The notes beneath the pieces are model-generated. The model did no database searches, was not told where the DNA came from, and saw nothing but the letters and a program-made list of their open reading frames with translations. The position numbers were made by a program, and so were the translations under genes. Of a stretch of DNA of 64,000 nt, positions 53,150 to 61,951 are shown one piece after another. Origin of the DNA: Berryella intestinalis (GTDB lineage Bacteria > Actinomycetota > Coriobacteriia > Coriobacteriales > Eggerthellaceae); contig NZ_CP009302.1 of the NCBI RefSeq assembly GCF_000814825.1, positions 1,054,001 through 1,118,000 on the forward strand. The letters are read 5' to 3'. The stretch's first letter is position 1; each line of letters starts with the position of its first letter.

Positions 53150-54664
53150 ATGGCATTTCTGTCGTCTTTCAGATCGGAAGGCATGACCACGCTCAGATCG
53201 CTGCGTCCCAGCGATATCGGCATGGCGTTTTTCTGGGCGTGCAGCATGCTCACGTTCAGAAGCTCGGTGCTGCTGAACGGCGCCCTCGACACGCCCCTCA
53301 TCCAGACGATCATCGTCGTCGCATCGTTCACCGCGAACATGACGGTGCTCATCTTGGTGTCGTTTTGGATCGAGTCGCGCGATCGGTCGCTCGGAAAACG
53401 GCTGCCCGTGGCCGCCCTGGCATTCACCTTGGTGGGGTTGGCCGGCATAGCGCTCACCGACCTGTTCCAGCGGTCCTTGGGAGACGTCGCCCTGGGATGC
53501 CTGGTGGGCTCGTCCATCGTGACCGGAGCGGGATACGGGCTGTTCTGGGGTTCGTGGGCCGAGAAGCTGGGCAAGAAGCACCCGACCAAGCTGGCCCTGA
53601 TCATGCCCCTTGTCTTCATGCTCTCGGCAGCCCTGTTCCTCGTCGTCAGCATTCTTTCTTCGGATCCCCAGACCCCCTCGGTCGCGCTGCTGGTGATCCT
53701 CATAGTCGCCAGTTACCTCATGCTCACGGAAAAGGAGCACAGCGATCCCCCGGTGGCCCACGCCGTGCGCATGGCGAACAGCCGCCCCGCGTTCATCTCG
53801 CTGTTCGACCTCATGGCGCTCTCCATCATCGTGAGCTTCCTGTTCGGGTTCATGTGGGAAAGCACCGTGCTCAGCATCCAGTCGGTCAACGACGCCCACC
53901 GCATGCCCATGTTCGCCAACTTCGCGCTGTCTTTGGTGCTGGTCGCGATCGCCCTGTGCGCCAAGCGCCATATCGACTTCGACATGGCCTACCGCTTCAT
54001 CATCCCGACCGTGATCGGCCTGTTCGCCATACTCCCCCTGTTCGGGGAATCCAACCCCGTCTTCATGAACGCCCTCACGACGCTGGGCTACGGCTTCTTC
54101 GACGTGACGATGATGTACGTGGCGGCGTTCTCGACCGCCTACGACCGCGCCGCCTCGGGCTTCTTCGTAGGTGGTCTCATCAGGGCCATTTCGATCTTCT
54201 CGCGCCTCGCCGGCATCGGCATCGGGTTTTTGGCCGCGCTCACCACCCGCGACCAGCAATGGGTGGCCATCCTCTCGGTATCGGCCGCATCCATGTACGG
54301 GCTGCTGCTCGCCTGGATGATCTACCGCAAAGGCGGCGCGCGCCGCTCGACGTTCCACGCCGCGCAAGCCGACGGGGACGCCCCCGCAGCCGAGTCGGTC
54401 GAGGACGCTGGCAGCGGCGAAGCGCCGACCGATCCGCTCGATCGCCTCTCCGAGGATTTCTCCCTCACGAGGCGCGAAGCCGAGGTACTCCCCTACCTGG
54501 CGCAGGGCCGCAGCGCCAAAGCGATCGCGGCCGAGCTGTTCGTGTCCGAAAGCACCGTGCGCACCCACACGCGCAAAATCTACGAAAAAGCCGACCTCCA
54601 TTCGCGCGAAGACCTGTTCGCGCTGATCAAAACGTATGAGAACAACGACGAGCAACGCGCTTAG
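53150..54664 (+). CDS. MFS-like membrane protein with C-terminal LuxR HTH
   Basis: This 504-residue regulator has about twelve membrane helices (for example TPLIQTIIVVASFTANMTVLILVSFW). A cytoplasmic acidic linker follows, then a LuxR-type helix-turn-helix at the end (LTRREAEVLPYLAQGRSAKAIAAELFVSESTVRTHTRKIYEKA). This fusion is frequent in Eggerthellaceae, usually beside Tat-exported reductases, and is thought to sense a small molecule at the membrane. It diverges from the molybdopterin reductase operon and likely controls it. The start at 53150 follows AGGGGG; an upstream frame extension is not preferred. Confidence 0.9.
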   Translation: MAFLSSFRSEGMTTLRSLRPSDIGMAFFWACSMLTFRSSVLLNGALDTPLIQTIIVVASFTANMTVLILVSFWIESRDRSLGKRLPVAALAFTLVGLAGIALTDLFQRSLGDVALGCLVGSSIVTGAGYGLFWGSWAEKLGKKHPTKLALIMPLVFMLSAALFLVVSILSSDPQTPSVALLVILIVASYLMLTEKEHSDPPVAHAVRMANSRPAFISLFDLMALSIIVSFLFGFMWESTVLSIQSVNDAHRMPMFANFALSLVLVAIALCAKRHIDFDMAYRFIIPTVIGLFAILPLFGESNPVFMNALTTLGYGFFDVTMMYVAAFSTAYDRAASGFFVGGLIRAISIFSRLAGIGIGFLAALTTRDQQWVAILSVSAASMYGLLLAWMIYRKGGARRSTFHAAQADGDAPAAESVEDAGSGEAPTDPLDRLSEDFSLTRREAEVLPYLAQGRSAKAIAAELFVSESTVRTHTRKIYEKADLHSREDLFALIKTYENNDEQRA

Positions 54665-54692
54665 CCCCAAGCGGCGCAAGAGGGAACCCTGA

Positions 54693-55034
54693 ATGAACAT
54701 CCAGATCTTCGGCACCGGCAAAAGCTTCGACACCAAGAAGGCCCAGCGCTACTTCAAAGAGCGCCGCATCTCATTCCAGTTCATCGACATGAAGGAGAAG
54801 GGCCTGAGCAAAGGGGAGCTCTCCTCGGTGGCGCAGGCGGTGGGAGGCGTCGGCGCCCTCATCGATCCCGCCTGCAAAGACGACTACGCCCGCGCCCTGG
54901 TCGAGCACACGCCCGATGCGCTGAAGTTCGACAAGCTGCTTGAAAACCAGCAGGTGATCCGCACGCCCATCGTGCGCAACGGGCGCAAGGCCACCGTGGG
55001 ATACCAGCCCGATATCTGGAAGACCTGGGAATAG
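54693..55034 (+). CDS. ArsC/Spx-like thioredoxin-fold protein without the active cysteine
   Basis: This 113-residue protein matches the ArsC-like family (FGTGKSFDTKKAQRYFKERRISFQFIDMKEKGLSK at the start; RTPIVRNGRKATVGYQPDIWKTW at the end). In family members the position of Ser11 is the redox-active cysteine (GTKKCxDTxKA). Here it is Ser, and no other cysteine sits near it, so arsenate reductase or thiol chemistry is doubtful. It follows the LuxR gene by 28 bases and may be cotranscribed. The function is unknown. Confidence 0.84.
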   Translation: MNIQIFGTGKSFDTKKAQRYFKERRISFQFIDMKEKGLSKGELSSVAQAVGGVGALIDPACKDDYARALVEHTPDALKFDKLLENQQVIRTPIVRNGRKATVGYQPDIWKTWE

Positions 55035-55108
55035 CCGCTCCCTCGACATGGCGGGCGGCCCGTCGACCCGCGTTTGGCGGCAAGTGCGGCCAAAGCCCCG
55101 AAACGAAA

Positions 55109-55137
55109 GCGCCGCGCCCGGAAACCGGACGCGGCGC
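55109..55137. terminator. Strong bidirectional hairpin terminator
   Basis: GCGCCGCG-C-CCGG / CCGG-A-CGCGGCGC forms a 12-bp stem with one mismatch and a three-base AAA loop, in the gap between the convergent ArsC-like and APC permease genes. Confidence 0.7.
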
Positions 55138-55169
55138 CGAATGCGAACCGCTCTAAGCGCGTAGGCGGG

Positions 55170-56558
55170 CTACACCTCGAGATTCTTGAACGCCTCGGGA
55201 ACCTCCTTGTACCCGCGCGACTTCACCGCACCCACGATAATGCCGATAACCAGCCACGACACGCCCACGGTGTAGGTAAGCGCATTGAATCCCGTGAACA
55301 CGTAGGCCAGGATGAGGATGCCGACCCAGGGGCACAGCAGGTACTTCACGATGTCGCCGAACGTCGTGCGCTTGCCCTCCTTCACCACGAAGAACCAGAA
55401 CACGGCGAAGTTCAGCATGATGAACGAAGCGAGGGCCCCGAAGTTGACCAACGTCGCCAGCTCGCCCATGTCCAGGAACAGCGACAGCACGAGAGCGATG
55501 CCGCCGATGAAGAACGCGCCGACATAGGGAGTCTGGAACTTCTTGTGGACCTTGCCGAACACGCTCGGGATGGTTTTGTCGCGGCCCATGCTGTACAGCA
55601 GGCGCGATGCGGCCGTCTGCGCGTTCATGATGTTGGCGATGCCCACCGCGACGATGTTGATGACCAGCATGATCTTCTGGAACACCGGGCCGCCGATCAT
55701 CTCGACCCCGACGAAGAAGGCGTTGTCCTGGTCGATGTTCTGCCAGTCGGGCTGGATGAGCGCCGCGATGTAGGTCTGGGCGATGAACACCACGATGATG
55801 ATGCAGAGCGCGATCATGATACCGCGTCCGATGTTGCGCTCGGGATTCTCCGTCTCCTCGGCCAGCGTGGAGATGCCGTCGAATCCGAGGAAGTTCAGCG
55901 CGGCGATCGAGATGGCCGCAGCGATGAAGTGCGCGTCGATCTTACCCGGCTGATAGATCGGATCGACGGTGAAGGCGCCGGCGCCGCCTCCCCCGGCAAT
56001 GAACATGCAGCCCAAAGCCACGAACGCGATAACCGCCAAGATCTCGACCACGAAGATGACGATGTCGACCCCGCGCGTGATCGTGATGCCGCGGATGGTG
56101 ATGAACGTGTTCAGCGCCACGAACGCGATGATCCACACGTACCAGGGACTGCCGGGCACCAGCATGACGCCCCAGTTCGCCACCATAACGTAGAGCAGAG
56201 CGGGCGAAATGCAGTAGTCGAGCAGGATCAGCCACCCCGAGATGAATCCGACGTGGGGGTTGATGCCGCGCTGCACGTAGGAGTACACCGAACCCGCGAT
56301 GGGGAACCGGTTGCTCATGCGCATGTAGCTGAGCGCCGTGAAGCTGATGGCGATGAAGCCGATGATGTACACGAGCGTCGGCAAACCCTGAGACTGGTAG
56401 TCAACCAAGCCGTAAATCGAATGCGGCGCGATGATCACCATGAACAGCACGCCGTACAAAACCACGTCGCTCAGTCCCAGCGTTCGCCGAAGCTCCTGCT
56501 TGTACCCGAATTTTTCGACACCCCCGCCGGGCGTCTGTCTTTCCTTCGCTTCCGTCAT
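55170..56558 (-). CDS. APC-family amino acid permease
   Basis: This 462-residue permease has about twelve helices. FGYKQELRRTLGLSDVVLYGVLFM and a FIGWLILLDY-like stretch (FISGWLILLDYCISPALLYV), plus EETENPERNIGRGIMIALCI, are hallmarks of APC superfamily amino acid/polyamine transporters. The neighbouring acetamidase-like gene, 40 bases upstream in the same direction, may act on an imported amide or amine. The substrate is not determinable. Confidence 0.9.
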   Translation of the reverse strand: MTEAKERQTPGGGVEKFGYKQELRRTLGLSDVVLYGVLFMVIIAPHSIYGLVDYQSQGLPTLVYIIGFIAISFTALSYMRMSNRFPIAGSVYSYVQRGINPHVGFISGWLILLDYCISPALLYVMVANWGVMLVPGSPWYVWIIAFVALNTFITIRGITITRGVDIVIFVVEILAVIAFVALGCMFIAGGGGAGAFTVDPIYQPGKIDAHFIAAAISIAALNFLGFDGISTLAEETENPERNIGRGIMIALCIIIVVFIAQTYIAALIQPDWQNIDQDNAFFVGVEMIGGPVFQKIMLVINIVAVGIANIMNAQTAASRLLYSMGRDKTIPSVFGKVHKKFQTPYVGAFFIGGIALVLSLFLDMGELATLVNFGALASFIMLNFAVFWFFVVKEGKRTTFGDIVKYLLCPWVGILILAYVFTGFNALTYTVGVSWLVIGIIVGAVKSRGYKEVPEAFKNLEV

Positions 56559-56598
56559 GACCTCTCTCTCCTTTTTTCCGAAAACCTCGAAGCCTTAT

Positions 56599-57510
56599 CT
56601 AAAGCAGCTTATCGATATCGATGAGCGGCTTTATCCCGGGATGCTTGGGCGCGCCGAACCGCAGCGACATCTCCACTGCACACGGCTTGCAGCCCTGGTT
56701 GATCTCCAGATCGCACTGAACGGACATGTACATGTAGGTGTCGGGGGCGCTCCAGCCCGTCGCGCGCATCAGCAGGCGGTGAAGCTCGCGTGCGGCGTTT
56801 CGGCAGGCTTCATGGTACTCGGGAGCGCACGCGTTCACGTACCACTTGTCCTTGGTTTCGAGCACCGGCCAGTTGAGTTCGAAATCCTTGATGAGCGCGA
56901 TGCGCACGGTGATAGACGCCGGTATCTCGATCCCCGTCCCGCAGATCTCGGAGTCGCCCATGGCGGCATGGACGTCCCCCATCTGCAGCAGGGCCCCTTC
57001 CACGCGCACGGGGAAGAACAGGCGGGCACCCGCCGTGATGAGCTTGTTGTCCATGTTGCCGCCGTGGCTTCCGATGTACCCGTCGATGACATCGTCTCCG
57101 CTCGGGGCGGTCCCGATGACGCCGATCATGGGATCGATGGGAAAGCGCAGGTCGTTGAAGACGGCGAACCCCTCTTCGATGCGCACCTTCTTCGTCGCGT
57201 AGGGCATCCCCTCGAACAAAGGGCCGCAATGGTCGTCGGTGGCGATGGTCCCCTCGTCGGCAACGTCGATGGAAAGGATATCGACCACCAAGACATCGCC
57301 CGGCTTCGCTCCGTTGACGAACACGGGACCGGCGGCCGGATTGGCCACGTCGTAGCCGTAGTCGAGCGAGGCCATAGTGACCGTTTCGTCGGTGATCCGA
57401 TTCGAGAAGCAGTCGAGCGTCTTGAATACGAGGACCTCGCCGGGCTCCGCCGTCGCGCATGCAGCGTTGTCCTTGGAGAACCGATAGACTTGGTCGGTGA
57501 TTACCTGCAT
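56599..57510 (-). CDS. Acetamidase/formamidase-family protein
   Basis: This 303-residue protein matches the FmdA_AmdA family: VNGAKPGDVLVVDILSIDV, GVIGTAPSGDD, SHGGNMDNKLI, GDVHAAMGDSEICGTGIEI and the C-terminal VQCDLEINQGCKP. Characterised members release ammonia from formamide or acetamide. With an APC permease directly downstream in the same direction, an amide or amino acid uptake and deamidation unit is plausible. The true substrate is unknown. Confidence 0.9.
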   Translation of the reverse strand: MQVITDQVYRFSKDNAACATAEPGEVLVFKTLDCFSNRITDETVTMASLDYGYDVANPAAGPVFVNGAKPGDVLVVDILSIDVADEGTIATDDHCGPLFEGMPYATKKVRIEEGFAVFNDLRFPIDPMIGVIGTAPSGDDVIDGYIGSHGGNMDNKLITAGARLFFPVRVEGALLQMGDVHAAMGDSEICGTGIEIPASITVRIALIKDFELNWPVLETKDKWYVNACAPEYHEACRNAARELHRLLMRATGWSAPDTYMYMSVQCDLEINQGCKPCAVEMSLRFGAPKHPGIKPLIDIDKLL

Positions 57511-57697
57511 ACCCGCCCCCTTCGATAGGAATGCTTTGCGGCATTATGGGATGCGCCCGGAAGGCATGTGTGCAGAAACGGGCCACGAGAGTGCCTAATG
57601 CGGTGTTTTTTTAGGTGAACGGCTTGGTTTTCCAGGTATTATGCTTGGTTGCGAAGGTATCCCCCGCCGCAGCGAAGCGCCGTCTGCGCGCCGACGG

Positions 57698-57781
57698 GAG
57701 CCGACGCGCCCTGGATGCGAACAAACCGCCGAGAACCGACGCACCCGGATGCGGGCGACCCGCCCAGAACCGTCGCGACAG
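57698..57781 (+). repeat. Imperfect ~35-bp tandem repeat in the yaaA leader
   Basis: Units beginning GAGCCGACGCGCCC (57698), GAACCGACGCACCC (57733) and GAACCGTCGCGAC (57767) follow one another at 35- and 34-base spacing; the first two share a GGATGCG block. They end 24 bases before the yaaA GTG. The role is unknown. This is part of a 295-base gap with a possible -10 element (TATTAT, near 57636) but no other gene. Confidence 0.5.
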
Positions 57782-57805
57782 CGCGAACCGACAAGGAGCA
57801 CAGCT

Positions 57806-58582
57806 GTGAAGATGATCATCTCCCCCGCGAAAACCATGCGCGCGGTCGATTCTCTCGGAGCAAGAGGGCTTCCCCTCCTCGTCGAGCGCTCGCGCACGAT
57901 CGCGCGGGCCCTTGCCGCCCTTTCCAAGGAGGAGCTGCAGTCGCTGTGGGGCTGCAGCGACCGGCTGGCCGACGAGGCGTTCGGCTACGTGCGCGCGCTC
58001 GAGGACGGAAGCTGGCTCGATCCTTCCAACAGCCGGCTTGTCCCCGCAGTGCTCTCCTACGACGGGCTGCAGTACCAAAGCCTCGCGGCGCACGTCATGA
58101 CCCGAGACGAGCTTGGCTACCTCCAGAACCACCTGCGGATCATCTCGGGCTTCTACGGGGTGCTGCGCCCGTTGGACGGAGTGGTCCCCTACCGCCTGGA
58201 GATGCAGGCGAAGCTGTCCGTCGACGGGTCGGCCGACCTGTACGGTTTTTGGGGAGCCGACATATTCGACCTCGTCGCGGGCGACGAAGACCTGGTGGTC
58301 AACCTGGCCTCGGTCGAATACGCCAAGACGGTGACCCCCTGGTTCAAGCGAGCGAGGAACCCCCGCTGCCGGCTCATCACCTGCTCGTTTTACGAAGCGA
58401 GCACGCAGGGAAAGCTGGTGCAGCGCGCCGCGCACGCGAAGCAGGCGCGCGGGACGTTCGTGCGCTGGTGCGCTGAGCACGGCGTCGAATGCACAGGCGA
58501 ACTGCGCGCATTCGACGTCGGCTACCGCTTCGATCCCGCGCGCTCGACCGACGACGCGCTGGCCTTCGTGCGCGTGCCGTGA
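57806..58582 (+). CDS. yaaA: YaaA (DUF328) peroxide-stress-type protein
   Basis: This 258-residue cytosolic protein starts with MIISPAKTM, the YaaA hallmark. It continues with SRLVPAVLSYDGLQYQSL, GVLRPLDGVVPYRLEMQAKL and the C-terminal DVGYRFDPARSTDDALAFVR. E. coli YaaA lowers intracellular iron damage under peroxide stress and binds DNA; the activity here is assumed. The GTG at 57806 lies 7 bases after AAGGAG and is preferred over an ATG two codons later. Confidence 0.92.
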   Translation: MKMIISPAKTMRAVDSLGARGLPLLVERSRTIARALAALSKEELQSLWGCSDRLADEAFGYVRALEDGSWLDPSNSRLVPAVLSYDGLQYQSLAAHVMTRDELGYLQNHLRIISGFYGVLRPLDGVVPYRLEMQAKLSVDGSADLYGFWGADIFDLVAGDEDLVVNLASVEYAKTVTPWFKRARNPRCRLITCSFYEASTQGKLVQRAAHAKQARGTFVRWCAEHGVECTGELRAFDVGYRFDPARSTDDALAFVRVP

Positions 58583-58644
58583 GGGAGGCGCGCGCACAAG
58601 AGACGGACGGAAAGCGCTCCGCCTCAACGGCCGAGAAGGCGCCG

Positions 58645-58679
58645 CGCTGGATGCCGGGGCCGAGCCCCGGCATCCAGCG
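58645..58679. terminator. Perfect 16-bp hairpin between convergent genes
   Basis: CGCTGGATGCCGGGGC - CGA - GCCCCGGCATCCAGCG is a perfect 16-bp stem with a three-base loop. It lies after yaaA and just before the stop of the flavoprotein gene, so it can end transcription from both sides. Its length and perfection also fit a dispersed palindromic repeat. Confidence 0.65.
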
Positions 58680-58693
58680 ATCCACAAGGTTCT

Positions 58694-60907
58694 CTAGATG
58701 GCGCGGCCCGCATCGTTTCCGCTGCGGATGGCCAAAGCGATGTTGAAGGGAGCCGCGCAGTCTCCGACTGCGAACTTCTCCCCCGCGAACGAATCCGCCA
58801 AAGCGGTATCGGCCTGCCAAGTGCCCGCGTTGACCACCGTGTCGCACGGAACGTCGACCTCAACGCCCATGGCCCGCGAGGAAACCCTCAGAGAGCCCTC
58901 CGAACCCGACACGATATCGGACTCCGTGTACACCTTGACCCCCAGCGCGTACAGCGCCGACGTCATGAACCGCTTGGCATGCATCGACTGCTGCATATCG
59001 AGCGCATCAACGCCGTCGGGGGTGACGATGGTCACGCGCTTCTTGCGGACGGTCAGCCAGAGCGCGGCGTCGAATGCCTGTGCGCTCGACCCGTACACCA
59101 CCACGTCTTCACCCAGGTCCTTCGCCATGAAATCGGCAAGCTCCACCACGGCGGCACCGTCGACCTCGAGCGCGGGCCGCTTGGCTCCCGTGGCGAACAC
59201 GACCGCGTCGAAGGCGGCCTCAGCCAGAACCTGGGCCGTGACCTCGGTGCCGAGCACGGTTTCCACTCCGGCAAGCTCGCACTGCCGAGCCAGGTAGGCA
59301 ACCAGGTCGTCGAGGTTCTCGTGAGGCCCCTTCACCGTCGAGGCGAAGCTCACCGCGCCGCCCAAAGCGCCGCTTTTCTCGTACAGCGTCACCTCGTGGC
59401 CGCGCGCCGCTGCAATACGGGCGGCCTCCATGCCGGCAGGCCCGCCGCCGACGACCGCGACCCTCTTCTTCTCCTTCAAAGCAGGAAGCTCGTAGGAAGA
59501 AGGACCCCCTTGCCGCATGACGCGCTGCGTGAGGGCGTTCACGCGGCAGTACGACATGGCGGCGTTCATCTCGTTACTGCCCGCATGGCAGTGCAAGCAC
59601 CTCGTGCACGGGGCGATCTCGTCGCGCCTTCCTTCGCGCAACTTGCCCACGTAGTCGCTATCCACCGTAAGCGGCCTGTTCAGAACATAGAAGTCGCATT
59701 TCCCATCGGCGAGGGCGCGCTCGAAGAACTCGGGTGCATGGGCCGGATCCATATACGTGACCACGCCGCAGGGAATGGAGACCTCCTTTTTGAAACGGGC
59801 GGCCACATCGAGCAGCATGCCCGCCCCGCTGTGGGATCCGTCGAGCAGACCCTGGAAGTGCCTGTCGAAGTCGAACACGGTACCGAAACCCGTGGCCCCC
59901 TCAATCCCCGCGAGGATGAAGTACAGGTCCGAAGCGAACTGGCAGGGATGGTTGTTCAACGGGCCCAGGCGCAGATGGAGCGAGTCGGCTCCCGCCTTCT
60001 CGAAGAGCTTCGCCAAAGCTATGCTCTCCTCGATCGTCATGGCCTTGCTGAACGGATCGGTCACCTGGCTGTCAAGCGTCATCAGCGTTGCGTTGTTGTC
60101 CAGGTTGTCGTTCTCCTCGATCGCATCGAGGAGAACCTGCACGGCGAAATCGCCCCCGCACGCGTCCTTGATCTTGCGTATGGTCTCGCATACGAACCGG
60201 GCTCGGTTCTCGATGCTCTGGGCCCCGTACTCGTCGGTACGGGTATTGTGGAACCTCGAGTTGAAGAGCTCTCCCTGATTGAATCCGGCGGCGTTGATCT
60301 CGATCGCTTTGAAGCCCATGTCCTTTAAGGCAACGGCCGTCGCCGCGCCTTTGTCCTCGATCGAATGAATCTGGTCGACCGTCAGGGAGTCGACGGGACG
60401 ACCGAACGGGGCCCACTGCAATCCAAGGCTCGCGCCGAACGATGCGCACTCGTCTGCAAGCCGGCGGAAAAACGCGCTGGTTTCCCGAGGGACCTCCGAC
60501 CCGTCCTCGGGAATGGAAAACGCCTCGCCCTCCACCCAGATGAGCTCGACGCCGCCGCGCGCGAAGTTGAGGTAGTACTGGAAGAGCTCGTCGGTAAGCC
60601 CTGCAAGGTAGCAGGCCGAGCCCGCAGCCGACTTCACCATGCGATGGCTGAGCCCGATGCTGCCCAGACTCCAGGGCGAGAAAAGCGTGGCCAGGTCGCT
60701 GTCCGTCCCCCGGTAGTCCTCATCCTGCGGGTTGATGCGCGCAGTCCAGAGAAGATCGTCGGCTTGCTGGGACCCCGCAGCCGCAGCCGAGGGCTCCTTC
60801 GCCTTCGGCGCGCATCCCGGCAAACCGAGCGCCGCTGCGCCCGCGCCGGCGACCCCCCATGCCGCGCCCTTCAGAAACCCGCGTCGGGTAAAACCGTCGT
60901 TTCCCAT
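58694..60907 (-). CDS. Tat-lipoprotein flavoenzyme, Old Yellow Enzyme/2,4-dienoyl-CoA reductase-like
   Basis: This 737-residue protein has a twin-arginine signal (TRRGFLKG) followed by a lipobox-like GLPGC (Cys32), so it is probably exported folded and anchored to the membrane. The N-terminal half is an FMN barrel of the Old Yellow Enzyme type, with a CTRCLHC cluster site at its end. The C-terminal half is an FAD/NAD(P) oxidoreductase (VAVVGGGPAGMEAARIAAARG, VVFATGAKRP). Related soluble enzymes reduce enones, dienoyl-CoA or bile acid intermediates. The substrate is unknown. The start at 60907 follows AAGGAGG. A broken LysR gene lies directly upstream. Confidence 0.88.
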   Translation of the reverse strand: MGNDGFTRRGFLKGAAWGVAGAGAAALGLPGCAPKAKEPSAAAAGSQQADDLLWTARINPQDEDYRGTDSDLATLFSPWSLGSIGLSHRMVKSAAGSACYLAGLTDELFQYYLNFARGGVELIWVEGEAFSIPEDGSEVPRETSAFFRRLADECASFGASLGLQWAPFGRPVDSLTVDQIHSIEDKGAATAVALKDMGFKAIEINAAGFNQGELFNSRFHNTRTDEYGAQSIENRARFVCETIRKIKDACGGDFAVQVLLDAIEENDNLDNNATLMTLDSQVTDPFSKAMTIEESIALAKLFEKAGADSLHLRLGPLNNHPCQFASDLYFILAGIEGATGFGTVFDFDRHFQGLLDGSHSGAGMLLDVAARFKKEVSIPCGVVTYMDPAHAPEFFERALADGKCDFYVLNRPLTVDSDYVGKLREGRRDEIAPCTRCLHCHAGSNEMNAAMSYCRVNALTQRVMRQGGPSSYELPALKEKKRVAVVGGGPAGMEAARIAAARGHEVTLYEKSGALGGAVSFASTVKGPHENLDDLVAYLARQCELAGVETVLGTEVTAQVLAEAAFDAVVFATGAKRPALEVDGAAVVELADFMAKDLGEDVVVYGSSAQAFDAALWLTVRKKRVTIVTPDGVDALDMQQSMHAKRFMTSALYALGVKVYTESDIVSGSEGSLRVSSRAMGVEVDVPCDTVVNAGTWQADTALADSFAGEKFAVGDCAAPFNIALAIRSGNDAGRAI

Positions 60908-61010
60908 TTGGTCCTCCTTCGTCCGAATGCGCATCCCCCCGATGCGCTGGCTCTATTGAAGCAAGCCCGCCCGAAGCGAAGGAAGAACCGATATCGCGCG
61001 CGGCGTAAAC

Positions 61011-61911
61011 CTAAAGGTTCGCCCCCTCCGATGAAACGCCAAGCTCGTCTCCCACGTAACCGACCACGGCGGCCCCGTCGTCATCCAACGCATCCGGCCG
61101 ATATGCGAACACGACCTCGAACCTCAGCTCACCTTGGGGAAACGGCACGAGCGACACATCCGGCGACAACCGCGAACACGAGCTTTCGGGAACGAGGACG
61201 CACCCCTGGCCGGCCGGCGTTCACCTTCCTCAAGATCACCTCGTAATCGCGGTATTGGGTTATGCGGTTCATCTCGATTCCCAGAGACGCGCACAGCGAT
61301 CGGCACCCCAGATCTCCCGGGGTTGCGTCATCGAGGCAGAACAAAGGCAGCTTCGCCAGGTCTTCGAGGGAGAACCGGGACGGCACGCGATCCATGATCC
61401 GCTTCGGCACGGCAACGAACAAAGGCTCGCTCGTCAGAGAAACCGAATCGAGTCCCGGCCGATCGACGGGGCCCGGCGTGATGGCGAACGGCACCTCCCC
61501 AGACGACAGAAGGTCCAAAGACGAGGCGAAGAAATGCTTCTCGAAGACGAATTCGACCGAGGGGAACCTTTCCTCGATCCGATCGAAGAAATCGGCGGGG
61601 AGCAGTTCGACAACGCCGTCCGACAAGGCCATGCGCATCGTCTTGCGCTGCGATGAAACCCGCTCGCTCTCCTTTTTCAGATGCGCGAGGTCGGACAGGC
61701 AGCGCTTCGCCAAAGGATAGACGGCATGCGCGACCGGCGTCGGCTCGACGCCGGTCTCCCCTCGGACGAACAGCGTGCAGCGCAGCTCCGACTCAAGCGC
61801 CCGTATGGCCTTCCCGAACGCCTGCCGAGAAACGAAATGCTGTTTTGCAGCGCGGGCGAACGAGCCGCTCTCGTAGGCGCAGCAGAACCATTCAAGCTGG
61901 TCGGACGTCAC
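61011..61911 (-). pseudogene. LysR-family regulator disrupted by a 4-bp duplication
   Basis: The N-terminal winged helix (LEWFCCAYESGSFARAAKQHFVSRQAFGKAIRALE) and most of the effector domain are intact up to VILRKVNAG. The frame then shifts at GGCCGGCCGGC (61208-61218), a tandem copy of a 4-bp unit, and the shifted frame stops at 61129. Removing 4 bases restores a 298-residue protein that continues QGCVLVPESSCSRL and ends at a TAG at 61011. It lies directly upstream of the Tat flavoprotein gene in the same direction and probably once regulated it. The change is not in a homopolymer, so a true mutation is more likely here than for the other two. Confidence 0.85.
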
Positions 61912-61951
61912 GAATCCCCCTCAATCCGCATACCGCGCGACTTCTGATCCG

